A program made the position numbers and the translations under genes. The notes below the pieces were generated by a model that saw only the letters and a list, made by a program, of their open reading frames with translations, was not told the origin of the DNA and made no database searches. From positions 2,232,001-2,296,000 of the forward strand of contig NZ_CP192056.1 in assembly GCF_050942215.1 (NCBI RefSeq): DNA of 64,000 nucleotides, written 5' to 3'. Source of the DNA: Sphaerimonospora sp050942215. GTDB taxonomy: Bacteria > Actinomycetota > Actinomycetes > Streptosporangiales > Streptosporangiaceae. Shown here piece after piece: positions 1-8,307 of this stretch (position 1 is the first letter of the stretch; each line of letters begins with the position of its first letter).

Positions 1-2
1 GC

Positions 3-500
3 AGCCGCTTCTTCCGCGGCCAGATCGCCAAATACCAGTGGGTCGACATCGGGTCGAGCTACCTGCCCTCGGACGTGCTCGCCGCCATGCTCACCGCCCA
101 GTTGGAGTCGTTCGACCGGATCCAGGCGCGGCGCCACGCGGTCTGGCAGGCGTACCACGAGGGACTGGCCGGCTGGGCCGCTGCCAACGGCGTCCTGCGG
201 CCGACGGTTCCGGACGGCTGCGCGCACCCGGCGCACCTCTACTACCTGCTCATGCCCGATCTGCACCATCGTCAGCGGTTCATCGCCCACCTCGCGGCCG
301 CGGGCGTGCAGGCGGTGTTCCACTATCAGCCGCTGCACAGCGCCCCGGCCGGCCTGCGGTACGGGCGCACCGCCCCCGGCGGCTGCGCCGTGACCGAGAA
401 CGTCGCCGACCGGCTGGTACGGCTGCCCCTGTCCGCCGGTCTCGACGGCGACGAGGTGACCCGGGTGATCGACGCCGTGCTCACCTACAAGGTGCGCTGA
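3..500 (+). CDS. wecE: WecE/RffA-type dTDP-4-keto-6-deoxyhexose aminotransferase, C-terminal part
   Basis: The reading frame is open from the first complete codon at base 3, so the gene is cut by the window edge and only the last 165 residues are present. The visible start (SRFFRGQIAKYQWVDIGSSY, then LPSDVLAAML) matches the C-terminal half of PLP-dependent DegT/DnrJ/EryC1 sugar aminotransferases, closest to WecE/RffA, which converts dTDP-4-keto-6-deoxyglucose to dTDP-4-amino-4,6-dideoxygalactose. The PLP-binding lysine lies upstream of the window and cannot be checked. The stop overlaps the ATG of the next gene (TGATG), indicating translational coupling. RmlA and RmlB, which make its substrate, are encoded 2.4 kb downstream. 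The family is clear; the exact sugar stereochemistry is inferred. Confidence 0.85.
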   Translation, partial: SRFFRGQIAKYQWVDIGSSYLPSDVLAAMLTAQLESFDRIQARRHAVWQAYHEGLAGWAAANGVLRPTVPDGCAHPAHLYYLLMPDLHHRQRFIAHLAAAGVQAVFHYQPLHSAPAGLRYGRTAPGGCAVTENVADRLVRLPLSAGLDGDEVTRVIDAVLTYKVR

Positions 501-1264
501 TGGGCTGGCAGGAGGTGATCGAGGCGTCCGGGCGCGTCCGGGCCGTCGCTTCGCCGCTGGAGACCGCGAGGTTCGGCCGCACGGTGGCGCGCATCACCGT
601 CTCGGCGGAGTCGGCGGCACCGCTGCGGGACGTACGCGCCGCCGTCGCCGAGTCGGCGGCCGACGTCGTCGTGCTGCGCTACCCCGCCGCGTACGTCGGC
701 TGGTTCGCCGAGCTGACCACGCTCGGCCGTACGGCCGTGCTGGCCGACTCGCTCGTCTACTGGCGGTTGCGCGCGGGGGAGGGCCGTACGCCCCGGACCA
801 CGCCCGGCCTGACGGTGTGCGGCGGGGCGGACCCCGCCGAGGTCCGGGCACTCGTCCGCGACGTCTTCGCCGCGTACGGCAACCACTACCTGGCCGATCC
901 CCTCTTCGATCCGGCGGACGCGCTGGCCGGCTACGAGGAGTGGGCGCTGGGGTCGGCCGCCGCGGGGGAGTGCCTCACCCTCCGCGGGCCGGCCGGCCCG
1001 CTCGCGCTGGCCACGCTCGCGGAGGACGCGGCGCGTACGGAGATCCTGCTCGCCGGGGTGGTGGCCGCCGCCCGGGGACGCGGCGTCTACGCCCACCTGC
1101 TCAGGGCGGTCGAGGAGCGCACCCTGTCACGCGGCGCGGCCGAGGTGGTCATCTCCACCCAGGGGCACAACACCGGGGTGCAGCGGGCCTGGGCCAGGTA
1201 CGGCTTCGAGCCGGTGCACACGGCGCTCACCGTCCATCTGATCCGGAGCCCACTCCCGAGATGA
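500..1264 (+). CDS. wecD: WecD/RffC-like GNAT N-acetyltransferase (dTDP-amino-sugar acetylation)
   Basis: A 254-residue protein whose ATG overlaps the stop of the preceding aminotransferase. The C-terminal half is a GNAT fold: EILLAGVVAAARGRGVYAHLL supplies the acetyl-CoA-binding segment and VISTQGHNTGVQRAWARYGF is the typical last strand-helix of the fold. The N-terminal half is less conserved, as in WecD (RffC), which acetylates dTDP-4-amino-4,6-dideoxygalactose to dTDP-Fuc4NAc. Coupling to the WecE-like gene supports this role. Its last 38 bases overlap the 3' end of the convergent glycosyltransferase gene. The substrate is inferred from context; a different amino-sugar acyltransferase is possible. 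Confidence 0.7.
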   Translation: MGWQEVIEASGRVRAVASPLETARFGRTVARITVSAESAAPLRDVRAAVAESAADVVVLRYPAAYVGWFAELTTLGRTAVLADSLVYWRLRAGEGRTPRTTPGLTVCGGADPAEVRALVRDVFAAYGNHYLADPLFDPADALAGYEEWALGSAAAGECLTLRGPAGPLALATLAEDAARTEILLAGVVAAARGRGVYAHLLRAVEERTLSRGAAEVVISTQGHNTGVQRAWARYGFEPVHTALTVHLIRSPLPR

Positions 1265-2210
1265 CCACCGCGTCGCCCGGCACCCGGCCCGCGTCCGTCC
1301 GCTCGCTCACCACGTAGGTCGGGCGGCCCATCCCGCCGCCGTGGATGCGGCCGACGTACTCGCCCAGCACTCCGATGGACATCAGCTGCGCCGACGAGAA
1401 CAGCGCCACCATCGAGGCGATCGTGGTGAAGCCGGCCACCGTGGTGTCCCCGGCGATGAACCGCCACAGCACGACGGCACCGAGCACCAGGCCGATGATC
1501 CCCGCGAGGAATCCCAGGTAGCTGGCCGCACGCAGGGGGGCGGCGCTGTAGCCGAGCAGCATGTTCACGGCGTGGCGCACCAGCGTCCTGGGCGTGTAGT
1601 TGGACCTGCCGTCCTCGCGCTCGCTCATGTGCACGAGCACCGACCCCACCCGGGTGGTGGCCCACGAAAGCGCCACGTCCACCGAGGCGTGCGGTCCGGA
1701 CAGCCCCTCGAACGCGTCGCGCAGCCGGGTGCGGAAGGCGCGGAACGCGCTGATCTCCCGCGCGGTGCGGATGCCGAGCGCGACCGACATCCCCGCCTTC
1801 ACCGTGCGGGAGGCGAGACTCCGCAGGAAGCCGTGTTCCTCCTGGTACGGCATGCCGTACACGAGGTCGAGCCGTTCGCCCCGCAGTTCGGCCAGCAGGT
1901 GGGGGATCTGCTCGGGCTGGTGCTGGAGGTCGTCGTCCATCGTGACGACGACGTCGAACCTGGCCTCCCTGATGCCCGCGACCAGGGCATTGTGCTGTCC
2001 GTAGTTGCGCGACATGCGGATGGCGCGCACGTTCTGGAACCGGTGCGCCAGATCGGCGGCCACCGTCCAGGTGTCGTCCGGGCTTCCGTCGACGACGAGG
2101 ATCACCTCGTGCGGCGGGGAGACGTCCCGCAGCACCGGCAGCAGCCTGGCGACCAACTGCGGAAGGGTCCGCGCCGAGCGATAACACGGAATCACCACCG
2201 ACACCGACAT
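1227..2210 (-). CDS. Polyprenyl-phosphate glycosyltransferase, GT2 (ArnC/DPM1-like)
   Basis: A GT2-fold protein of 327 residues. It opens with MSVSVVIPCYRSARTL and VILVVDGSPDDT; TMDDDLQHQPEQIPHLL is the metal-binding DXD region typical of ArnC/GtrB enzymes. Two hydrophobic segments follow near the C-terminus (YLGFLAGIIGLVLGAVVLW and ASMVALFSSAQLMSIGVLG). Such enzymes load a sugar onto undecaprenyl or decaprenyl phosphate on the inner membrane face. I chose the ATG at 2210, preceded by GGGGGA, over the longer ORF from 2255, because the longer form would leave no promoter space against the divergent GtrA gene. With GtrA next door it forms the usual lipid-sugar synthesis and flipping pair. Confidence 0.85.
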   Translation of the reverse strand: MSVSVVIPCYRSARTLPQLVARLLPVLRDVSPPHEVILVVDGSPDDTWTVAADLAHRFQNVRAIRMSRNYGQHNALVAGIREARFDVVVTMDDDLQHQPEQIPHLLAELRGERLDLVYGMPYQEEHGFLRSLASRTVKAGMSVALGIRTAREISAFRAFRTRLRDAFEGLSGPHASVDVALSWATTRVGSVLVHMSEREDGRSNYTPRTLVRHAVNMLLGYSAAPLRAASYLGFLAGIIGLVLGAVVLWRFIAGDTTVAGFTTIASMVALFSSAQLMSIGVLGEYVGRIHGGGMGRPTYVVSERTDAGRVPGDAVVISGVGSGSDGR

Positions 2211-2253
2211 TGATTCCCCCGGTTCATTCCCAGCACCTATTACACTGCGCGAC

Positions 2254-2760
2254 ATGCTCGAATTGAAGAGCCCAGATCACAGGAAATCTACGGCGGCGCG
2301 GTGGGACTCGCTGCCGGCTCTCCCGCGTCTTCTCGTGTCGCTTCTGCGGGGCCAGCGCAGCACATATCTACTGGCCGGCGCCATGACCGCCGGTGTGTAT
2401 TACGCGCTTCTTTGCCTGGAATTGCTGGTGGCCGGGGGAGCGGTGCCCTATCTTTTCCTCGTCGTGGTCGGGCACCTGATCACCGTGGTGATCGTCTATC
2501 CGGTCTACCGGCTGGTCGTGTTCCGGTCAGGAGGCGGCTGGATCACCGGCTACCTGCGCTTCTACGTCGTCGGGCTGAGCTTCCTCGGCGCCTCCGTCAT
2601 CGGCCTGCCCGTTCTGGTGGAGCTCGCCGGGATTCCGCTCCTCATCGCCCAGGCGCTGATAATCCTGCTGAGCCCGCCGCTGAGCTATGCGATAAACCGG
2701 TCCTGGACGTTCCGGGACCGGGCGTCTGAATCCGGCAAGGTATGCGACGTCGTTCGGTAA
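2254..2760 (+). CDS. GtrA-like family membrane protein (lipid-linked sugar flippase)
   Basis: A 168-residue protein with four hydrophobic helices, approximately residues 40-60, 66-90, 98-125 and 128-146, ending in the family hallmark SYAINRSWTFRDR. GtrA-like proteins are thought to flip polyprenyl-phosphate-linked sugars to the outer face for transfer to surface glycans. It is divergent from the ArnC-like GT2, its expected partner, with only ~43 bp between starts, so the two probably share a bidirectional promoter. It reads toward rmlA, which begins 116 bp downstream. Confidence 0.85.
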   Translation: MLELKSPDHRKSTAARWDSLPALPRLLVSLLRGQRSTYLLAGAMTAGVYYALLCLELLVAGGAVPYLFLVVVGHLITVVIVYPVYRLVVFRSGGGWITGYLRFYVVGLSFLGASVIGLPVLVELAGIPLLIAQALIILLSPPLSYAINRSWTFRDRASESGKVCDVVR

Positions 2761-2876
2761 AAGCGGCCGGTGCGACGGAACCCGGCGATTCCGCGGCCGA
2801 TAATTTCAAGCGGAGATCCGGCCGCTCGGTGTGTTCTCTGTTCGGGCGGCAAAATCCAGGAAAGGACTCGGCACGC

Positions 2877-3944
2877 GTGAAGGCACTAGTCCTGGCGGGT
2901 GGCAAGGGGACGCGGCTGCGCCCGCTCACCCACACGTCGGCGAAACAACTGGTTCCGGTCGCCAACAAACCGGTGCTCTTCTATGGGCTGGAGGCCATCA
3001 GGGACGCCGGCATCACCGACGTGGGGATCATCGTCGGCGACACCGGGCGGGAGGTCAGGGAGGCCGTCGGCGACGGCTCCGCCTTCGGCCTCGACGTCAC
3101 CTACATCGAGCAGGAGGCCCCACTCGGGCTGGCGCACTGCGTGCTCATCGCCCGGGAGTTCCTGGCCGATGATCCGTTCGTGATGTACCTGGGCGACAAC
3201 TTCCTCGTCGACGGCATCACCGGTCTGGTCGACGCCTTCCGCGCGGACCGCTGCGACGCGCGCATCCTGCTCACCCGCGTGGCCGAGCCCCAGTTCTACG
3301 GCGTCGCCGAACTCGGCCCGGACGGGGAGATCGTCAGCCTGGAGGAGAAGCCCGAACACCCGCGCAGCGACCTCGCCATCGTCGGGGTCTACACGTTCTC
3401 GCCCGCGATCCACGAGGCCGTACGCGCGATCGAGCCGTCGGCACGCGGCGAGCTGGAGATCACCGACGCGGTCAAGTGGCTGATCGACACCGGCCACCGC
3501 GTCCGGTCCCACCTCGTCACCGGCTACTGGCGCGACACGGGCCGGCTGCAGGACATGCTGGAATGCAACCGCATCGTGCTGGAGGCGATCGAGCCCGACA
3601 CCGGGGGGACCGTGGACGGCCTGTCGGAGGTGACCGGCCGTGTCGTCATCGCCCCCGGCGCCGTCGTCGAGGGCTCGGTCATCCGGGGGCCCGCCGTGAT
3701 CGGAGCCGACACGAAGATCATTCGCTCGTATGTCGGGCCCTACACCTCGATCGGGGAGGGCTGCGTGCTGGAGGACGCCGAGGTCGGCTACAGCATCGTG
3801 CTCGGCGACTCGGCGATCAGGGGCGTCAGCGGGCTCACGTACTCGCTGATCGGCCGCAACGTCGAGGTCACGCGGGCGGCCGGAGTGCCCAACACCCATC
3901 AGCTCATGGTCGGCGATCACAGCAGGGTTCAGGTGCGCGCATGA
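2877..3944 (+). CDS. rmlA: Glucose-1-phosphate thymidylyltransferase, long form
   Basis: A 355-residue nucleotidyltransferase. KALVLAGGKGTRLRPLTHTS holds the nucleotide-binding GGxGTRL loop, and the second half carries hexapeptide-like repeats (TGRVVIAPGAVVEGSVI, GPAVIGADTKI) of a left-handed beta-helix. This is the 'long' RmlA type often found with antibiotic and surface deoxysugar pathways; it joins dTTP and glucose-1-phosphate to dTDP-glucose. The start is the GTG at 2877, behind AGGAAAGGA; the frame is open further upstream but without homology. Its stop overlaps the rmlB start (ATGA), so the two enzymes are coupled. Confidence 0.93.
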   Translation: MKALVLAGGKGTRLRPLTHTSAKQLVPVANKPVLFYGLEAIRDAGITDVGIIVGDTGREVREAVGDGSAFGLDVTYIEQEAPLGLAHCVLIAREFLADDPFVMYLGDNFLVDGITGLVDAFRADRCDARILLTRVAEPQFYGVAELGPDGEIVSLEEKPEHPRSDLAIVGVYTFSPAIHEAVRAIEPSARGELEITDAVKWLIDTGHRVRSHLVTGYWRDTGRLQDMLECNRIVLEAIEPDTGGTVDGLSEVTGRVVIAPGAVVEGSVIRGPAVIGADTKIIRSYVGPYTSIGEGCVLEDAEVGYSIVLGDSAIRGVSGLTYSLIGRNVEVTRAAGVPNTHQLMVGDHSRVQVRA

Positions 3945-4912
3945 AGATCCTGGTCACCGGCGGCGCCGGGTTCATCGGCTCCCACTACGTGCGGTCGCTG
4001 CTGTCCGGGGCCTACCCGGGCTACGAGAACGCCCACGTGACCGTGCTGGACAAGCTCACCTACGCGGGAACGCTGGCCAACCTGGCCCCGGTCGAGACCA
4101 ACCCCAGGCTCGCCTTCGTACGCGCCGACATCAGCGACATGGACCGGCTCAGAGACGTCGTCCCCGGGCACGACCTGATCGTGAACTTCGCCGCCGAGAC
4201 CCACGTCGACCGCTCGATCACCAGCGCCGGCGACTTCGTGACGACCAACGTCCAGGGCACCCAGCGGCTGCTGCAGGCCGCACTGGAGGCCGGCGTCCGC
4301 ACGTTCGTCCAGGTCTCCACCGATGAGGTGTACGGATCGATCGAGACGGGATCGTGGACGGAGGAGGAGCCGCCGCTGCCCAACTCGCCCTACTCGGCCG
4401 CGAAGGCCGGTGCCGACCTGCTCTGCCGCGCCTACCACCGCACCTACGGCCTGGACGTACGGGTGACCAGGTGCTCCAACAACTACGGCCCCTACCAGCA
4501 CCCGGAGAAGGTCATCCCGCTGTTCGTCACCCATCTCATCGACGGCAGGCCGGTCCCACTGTACGGCGACGGCCGCAACGTGCGGGAATGGCTCCACGTG
4601 GCCGACCACTGCCGGGGCGTCCAGCTCGTCGTGGACAAGGGTTCGGCCGGTGAGATCTACAACATCGGGGGCGGGGTCGAGCTGACCAACCTCGAACTCA
4701 CCGAGCGGCTGCTCGCGGCCTTCGGCGTCGGCTGGGAGATGGTCAGGCACGTACGCGACCGGCCCGGGCACGACCTGCGCTACTCGGTCGACTCCAGCAA
4801 GATCCGCTCGATCGGCTATGAGCCCCTGGTCGACTTCGGCGATGGCCTCGCCGAGGTCATCCGGTGGTACCGCGACCACGAGCACTGGTGGCGCTTCCAC
4901 TCCTGTCCGTGA
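3941..4912 (+). CDS. rmlB: dTDP-glucose 4,6-dehydratase
   Basis: A 323-residue extended short-chain dehydrogenase. MKILVTGGAGFIGSHYVRSL gives the NAD-binding GGxGFIGS motif; the catalytic region VSTDEVYGS and the SPYSAAKAGAD tyrosine/lysine motif are intact. It produces dTDP-4-keto-6-deoxyglucose for the WecE/WecD-like enzymes at the window start. The start overlaps the rmlA stop. The TGA stop codon lies inside the first half-site of the nested palindromic element at 4909-5148, so this element also marks the end of the rmlAB transcription unit. Confidence 0.94.
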   Translation: MKILVTGGAGFIGSHYVRSLLSGAYPGYENAHVTVLDKLTYAGTLANLAPVETNPRLAFVRADISDMDRLRDVVPGHDLIVNFAAETHVDRSITSAGDFVTTNVQGTQRLLQAALEAGVRTFVQVSTDEVYGSIETGSWTEEEPPLPNSPYSAAKAGADLLCRAYHRTYGLDVRVTRCSNNYGPYQHPEKVIPLFVTHLIDGRPVPLYGDGRNVREWLHVADHCRGVQLVVDKGSAGEIYNIGGGVELTNLELTERLLAAFGVGWEMVRHVRDRPGHDLRYSVDSSKIRSIGYEPLVDFGDGLAEVIRWYRDHEHWWRFHSCP

Positions 4913-5148
4913 TCTTGCGAATACTCGCACATCGGGCTGTGAGCAGGGGTTTCACGGTCGTGATCTTGCAGTTTCTCGCAGATCTGCCCCCTGAGCGGCG
5001 GAAACTCTGTTCGTGATCTTGCATTGACAAGTGCAAGATCAGCTAGAGCATTGCCGCAGGTCGGACGGCCGGCGTGCGAGAAACTGCAAGATCACCGATT
5101 CGATTCGCGCAGGTCAGGTGGATGGTCTGCGAGAAAATGCAAGATCAC
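4909..5148. repeat. Nested palindromic intergenic element, copy 1
   Basis: A mirror-arranged set of half-sites of form GTGATCTTGC-N5-CTCGCA. Forward units start at 4909, 4960 and 5013; reverse-complement units are at 5032-5041 (incomplete), 5075-5095 and 5128-5148. The unit at 4960 and that at 5075 are exact reverse complements over 21 bases. The central pair forms a hairpin with an 8-base loop. Units are spaced 51-53 bases and separated by ~30-base spacers of weaker similarity. The element sits between the convergent rmlB and WecA-like genes and contains the rmlB stop codon. Related copies occur at 19603 and 54519. Confidence 0.9.
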
Positions 5149-5793
5149 GGGGAAGGGGGTGTGGGGTGGCGGCGTTACGCGCCGCCCACCACGTACCGCC
5201 CACGCGGCCCCCGCGATAGCGATGGATGTGGGGAGCAGCAGTCCTGAGACGATCGCGCCGGCGCCCCGCCCGCAGACCAGGACGGTCGTCGCGGTGGCGA
5301 GGACGAACCCGGCGAACAGCGAGGCGGACGGGCCCAGCCGCGTCCGCCCGCCGCCGAGGCAGGCGCAGGCCAGCCCGGCGAGCAGCGCGCCCGGCAGTAC
5401 GGCATGGGCCGGCTCGGCCGAGGCGAGTGCCGCGCAGGCGAGGCAGGCGGCCACCGCGGCGGCGGCGCTCGTCGCCGCCCGGTCGAACCGGTCGAGCAGG
5501 GCGAAGCCGTTCGTCGCGGCCACCGTCCACATCACCGTGACAGGTCCGTCCACCAGATCGCCGGTCAGCGTGATCTGCAGGCCGCACAGCACGATGCCGC
5601 CGGCGGCCAGCGACTGCACGCTCAGCCGCGTTATCACGGGAAGCGGCGAGATCTCCTCGATCACGCCGAGTACGGCGACCGCCCACGCGGCCAGCAGGAT
5701 CGCGGAGATCCGCCAGTCGGCGAAACCCGTGGCGGCCACCGGCACCGTCGTGATCGCGGCGATCGCGATGCCCCTCATCGGCGGGCGGCTCAT
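5092..5793 (-). CDS. Degenerate WecA/MraY-like membrane protein (GT4 superfamily of polyprenyl-phosphate sugar-1-P transferases)
   Basis: A ~233-residue, almost entirely hydrophobic protein resembling the middle of WecA/TagO enzymes, but with key motifs altered. The catalytic DD is EE in LGVIEEISPLP, the NxxNxxDGLDG motif reads TNGFALLDRFDRAA, and the LGDAGS loop reads LGPSASLFAGF. The N-terminal helices of the family are also missing. The ATG at 5793 overlaps the stop of the upstream GT4 gene (ATGA). The C-terminus (PVILHFLADHPPDLRESNR) is read from the palindromic element, with the stop inside a half-site. It could be a pseudoenzyme, a regulatory partner or a decaying gene; family assignment is moderate. 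Confidence 0.6.
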   Translation of the reverse strand: MSRPPMRGIAIAAITTVPVAATGFADWRISAILLAAWAVAVLGVIEEISPLPVITRLSVQSLAAGGIVLCGLQITLTGDLVDGPVTVMWTVAATNGFALLDRFDRAATSAAAAVAACLACAALASAEPAHAVLPGALLAGLACACLGGGRTRLGPSASLFAGFVLATATTVLVCGRGAGAIVSGLLLPTSIAIAGAAWAVRGGRRVTPPPHTPFPVILHFLADHPPDLRESNR

Positions 5794-6938
5794 CGCGGCG
5801 CGCCGCAAAGCGACCGGTAAAGCGCCTCGATGTCGGCGACGAGCCGGTCGACCCCGAACGCCCGCGTCGTCCAGCGGCGGGCCGCGTCGCCCATCCACTT
5901 GGCGAGGCCGGGATCCTTCAGCAGCCGGACGGTGTGGTCGGCCAGGTCGGCCACGTCGGGACCGGCCAGCAGCCCGGTACGCCGGTCCCGGACGACCTCC
6001 TCGACGCCGCCCGTCCGGGTGGACACGACGGGGACCCCGGCCATCCCCGCCTCGACCAGTGCCAGCGGTGTTCCCTCGTTGTCGGAGGTCAGCAGCAGCA
6101 CGTCGGCCGCCGCGTAGACGGTCTCCACGTCACGACGCCAGCCCAGCAGCCGGAAGGAGTCCCAGATCGGGCGGATCGCCCGCTCCACCTCCTTCTTGAG
6201 CTCGCCGCCGCCGCAGATGAGGAAGCGGCAGTCGGGCATGTGCTCCAGGACCTCGTGCGCCACCTCGACGAACCGGTCCGGCCGCTTGACCCTGGAAAGG
6301 CGCCCGACGTAGGCGACGACCGGCACGTCGGCCGGGATCCCGAGGGCGAGCCGGGCCGCCATGCGGTCGGGAACCGGGCCGAGCTGGACACCCGGCGGGA
6401 TCACGACGTACTGCTCGTGGCTGCCGACGCCGGAGCTGACCAGGTCGTCCCTGACCTTCGCCCCGCCGGTGACCAGCCGGTCGCATCCCACCGCGACGTA
6501 CCGTCGCAGCCGGACGCGCAGCGACCGCCTGAGCGGTGACGTGCGGCCGAGGGGGAGCGGGGTGTGGAACACGTGGACGCGCGCCGCTTCGACACCGGAC
6601 AGCCGTACGGCGAGCCGTCCCAGCGCCCCGGCCTTGGTGGTCCGGGTGTGGACGATGTTCGGCCGGAACTCGCGCATGGCGGCGACCAGCCGGCGCAGGG
6701 CGCGGTAGTCGGCCGGCCTGATCGATCGGCCGAGGCCCGGGATCCGGTGAACCGGGATCGTCACGTCGCGTAGATGCAGGTGGTCGCCCTCGCCGCCGTC
6801 CACGTAGCCGGTGTACAGGCGGTGGTCGAACGCGTCGGAGTCGAGCCGCTCACATAGCCCCGCCACCTCGGTAGCGGGGCCGCCGACGTTCATTCGGGTG
6901 ATGATTTCCATGACACGAATCCGGTTGTCCGGTTTCAT
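5790..6938 (-). CDS. Glycosyltransferase, GT4 family (GT-B fold)
   Basis: A 382-residue retaining glycosyltransferase. The N-terminal domain has the GGPATEV glycine-rich acceptor loop; the C-terminal domain has VVAYVGRLSRVKRPDRFVE and the EX7E-type segment TSDNEGTPLALVEAGMAGVP that binds the nucleotide-sugar. It is preceded by GGGAGGAG eight bases before ATG. It is coupled to the degenerate WecA-like gene downstream. Given the nearby dTDP-sugar genes, it likely adds a sugar to a lipid-linked surface glycan, but donor and acceptor cannot be told from sequence. Confidence 0.88.
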   Translation of the reverse strand: MKPDNRIRVMEIITRMNVGGPATEVAGLCERLDSDAFDHRLYTGYVDGGEGDHLHLRDVTIPVHRIPGLGRSIRPADYRALRRLVAAMREFRPNIVHTRTTKAGALGRLAVRLSGVEAARVHVFHTPLPLGRTSPLRRSLRVRLRRYVAVGCDRLVTGGAKVRDDLVSSGVGSHEQYVVIPPGVQLGPVPDRMAARLALGIPADVPVVAYVGRLSRVKRPDRFVEVAHEVLEHMPDCRFLICGGGELKKEVERAIRPIWDSFRLLGWRRDVETVYAAADVLLLTSDNEGTPLALVEAGMAGVPVVSTRTGGVEEVVRDRRTGLLAGPDVADLADHTVRLLKDPGLAKWMGDAARRWTTRAFGVDRLVADIEALYRSLCGAPR

Positions 6939-7083
6939 GCGGGCTCCTCCCTGATCACGTCGGAGAAGCTAACCCGTCACCCTGTTCCGTCGCGCCCACC
7001 GTCGCGCCGTTTCGTGGAAGGTTTTCCAGATCTCTAGCCGTGCCTTGCCTTCACGCACCGGGGGCTACGAGGCTCGGACGGGC

Positions 7084-7371
7084 TCAGTGATCGGGCGTGC
7101 CGAGAAACCTGGCGATCAGCTCCTCCGTCCGGGTGGCGAGGAGGGACGCCCGGGTCCAGCCCGCGTAGTGGGTGAGGAAGGAGACCACCTCGCGCAGTTC
7201 GTCCGGGGTCAGCACGCCGGTACGCAGAGCCGCGTCGAGCTGAGTCTCGATCATGTCGTGCATGCCGTCGCCCACGAGGAGGCCGAGCAGCAGCAGACGC
7301 CGGTCCCGATCGGTGAGCGTCTCGCCCGACCACACCTCGGAGAACAAGCGCTCCAGTGCCGACCCGTCCAT
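7084..7371 (-). CDS. Carboxymuconolactone decarboxylase (CMD) family protein
   Basis: A 95-residue all-helical protein. The pattern LFSEVWSGETLTDRDRRLLLL, then IETQLDAALRTGVLTPDELREV and FLTHYAGW, follows the CMD-like fold, which includes gamma-carboxymuconolactone decarboxylases and AhpD-like proteins. There is no AhpD CxxC pair, so a peroxidase role is unlikely. I chose ATG 7371 (GGGGAG upstream) rather than the longer frame from 7395. It stands alone, divergent from the lipoprotein gene. Its substrate is unknown. Confidence 0.7.
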   Translation of the reverse strand: MDGSALERLFSEVWSGETLTDRDRRLLLLGLLVGDGMHDMIETQLDAALRTGVLTPDELREVVSFLTHYAGWTRASLLATRTEELIARFLGTPDH

Positions 7372-7598
7372 TCGCTCAGCTCCCCTACCGGCCAAGGATT
7401 TCCTGACAACATTGAAGATGTCGTGTCCGAGACCCTCAGGTGTTACACCCCCCGCAGGTCAGGTCCTGATGACCTGGCCATTCCCCGGAGTCGAGGTCAC
7501 GAGGCCAATCAAAATTCGGACAAGATTCGGTCAATTTCATCGGGGTGGCATGGAACGCCCCGGCACGGGAGAGCCGGAAAAGCGGGCATGAACACCTC

Positions 7599-8294
7599 GT
7601 GCACCCGCTGAGTGGTCGGACGCTGATGGGGGCGGCCCTCGCCGCATCGCTGCTGTCCGGTTGCGCCGGGCCCGAGTACACCTACATACACGACGATGAC
7701 GGGGCGACCTACTTCAAGGTGCCCGCCGAGTGGCGGCGAGTCGACCAGAAGGCGCTCGACAGGGCGGTGTTCGGCGAGGAGGAGCGAGAGGACCGAAGGG
7801 CCCTCAGGCGGGCGGTCTGGATCGTGGCCTACGACGCCGACGAGCGCCCGTCGATCGAGCATCTGGTCAGCGGCCCGGCAGGAGCCGGCGACCGGCCGTT
7901 CGTGCTCGTCAAAGTGCAGAAGCTCAGTGAGGAACAGCGGAACCGGGCCTCGCTGAACATGCTGCGCAACTCCCTCGGCTTCCCCGTCGCGCTCGACGAC
8001 GACGTACGGCGCAGACTCGACCAGAGCGGGATATATCCGTACAAGGACTTCAAGCTGCTGACGGACCGGGTGCTGCCGGTGGAGGACGGGGTACGCGGCG
8101 TGCGCAGCGTATTCACCCTGCGGCACGGCAGCGGGCCCGTCCAGACGTACGACGAGACCGCCTATCTGTCCGCCGACGGGTCGCGGATCTCCTCCCTGGT
8201 CGTCAGCTGTTCGCCCGAGTGCCATCGGGTGCATGCCGCGGAGATCGGCCTGATCGCCGAATCCTTCAAGGTCAAGCGCATCCTCAACCCATGA
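7599..8294 (+). CDS. Predicted lipoprotein of unknown function
   Basis: A 231-residue protein with a signal peptide and lipobox (AALAASLLSGCAG, Cys at about residue 22), so it should be anchored on the outer face of the membrane. The GTG at 7599 keeps an arginine-containing n-region; ATG 7626 would leave no positive charge. The mature part shows no domain I recognise; it has alternating hydrophobic strands and a pair of cysteines (SCSPEC) near the C-terminus. It ends 13 bp before the FtsH-like protease gene on the same strand, so the two are probably co-transcribed and the lipoprotein may be a partner or substrate of that protease. Confidence 0.75.
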   Translation: MHPLSGRTLMGAALAASLLSGCAGPEYTYIHDDDGATYFKVPAEWRRVDQKALDRAVFGEEEREDRRALRRAVWIVAYDADERPSIEHLVSGPAGAGDRPFVLVKVQKLSEEQRNRASLNMLRNSLGFPVALDDDVRRRLDQSGIYPYKDFKLLTDRVLPVEDGVRGVRSVFTLRHGSGPVQTYDETAYLSADGSRISSLVVSCSPECHRVHAAEIGLIAESFKVKRILNP

Positions 8295-8307
8295 AGGAGT
8301 CTCTTGT

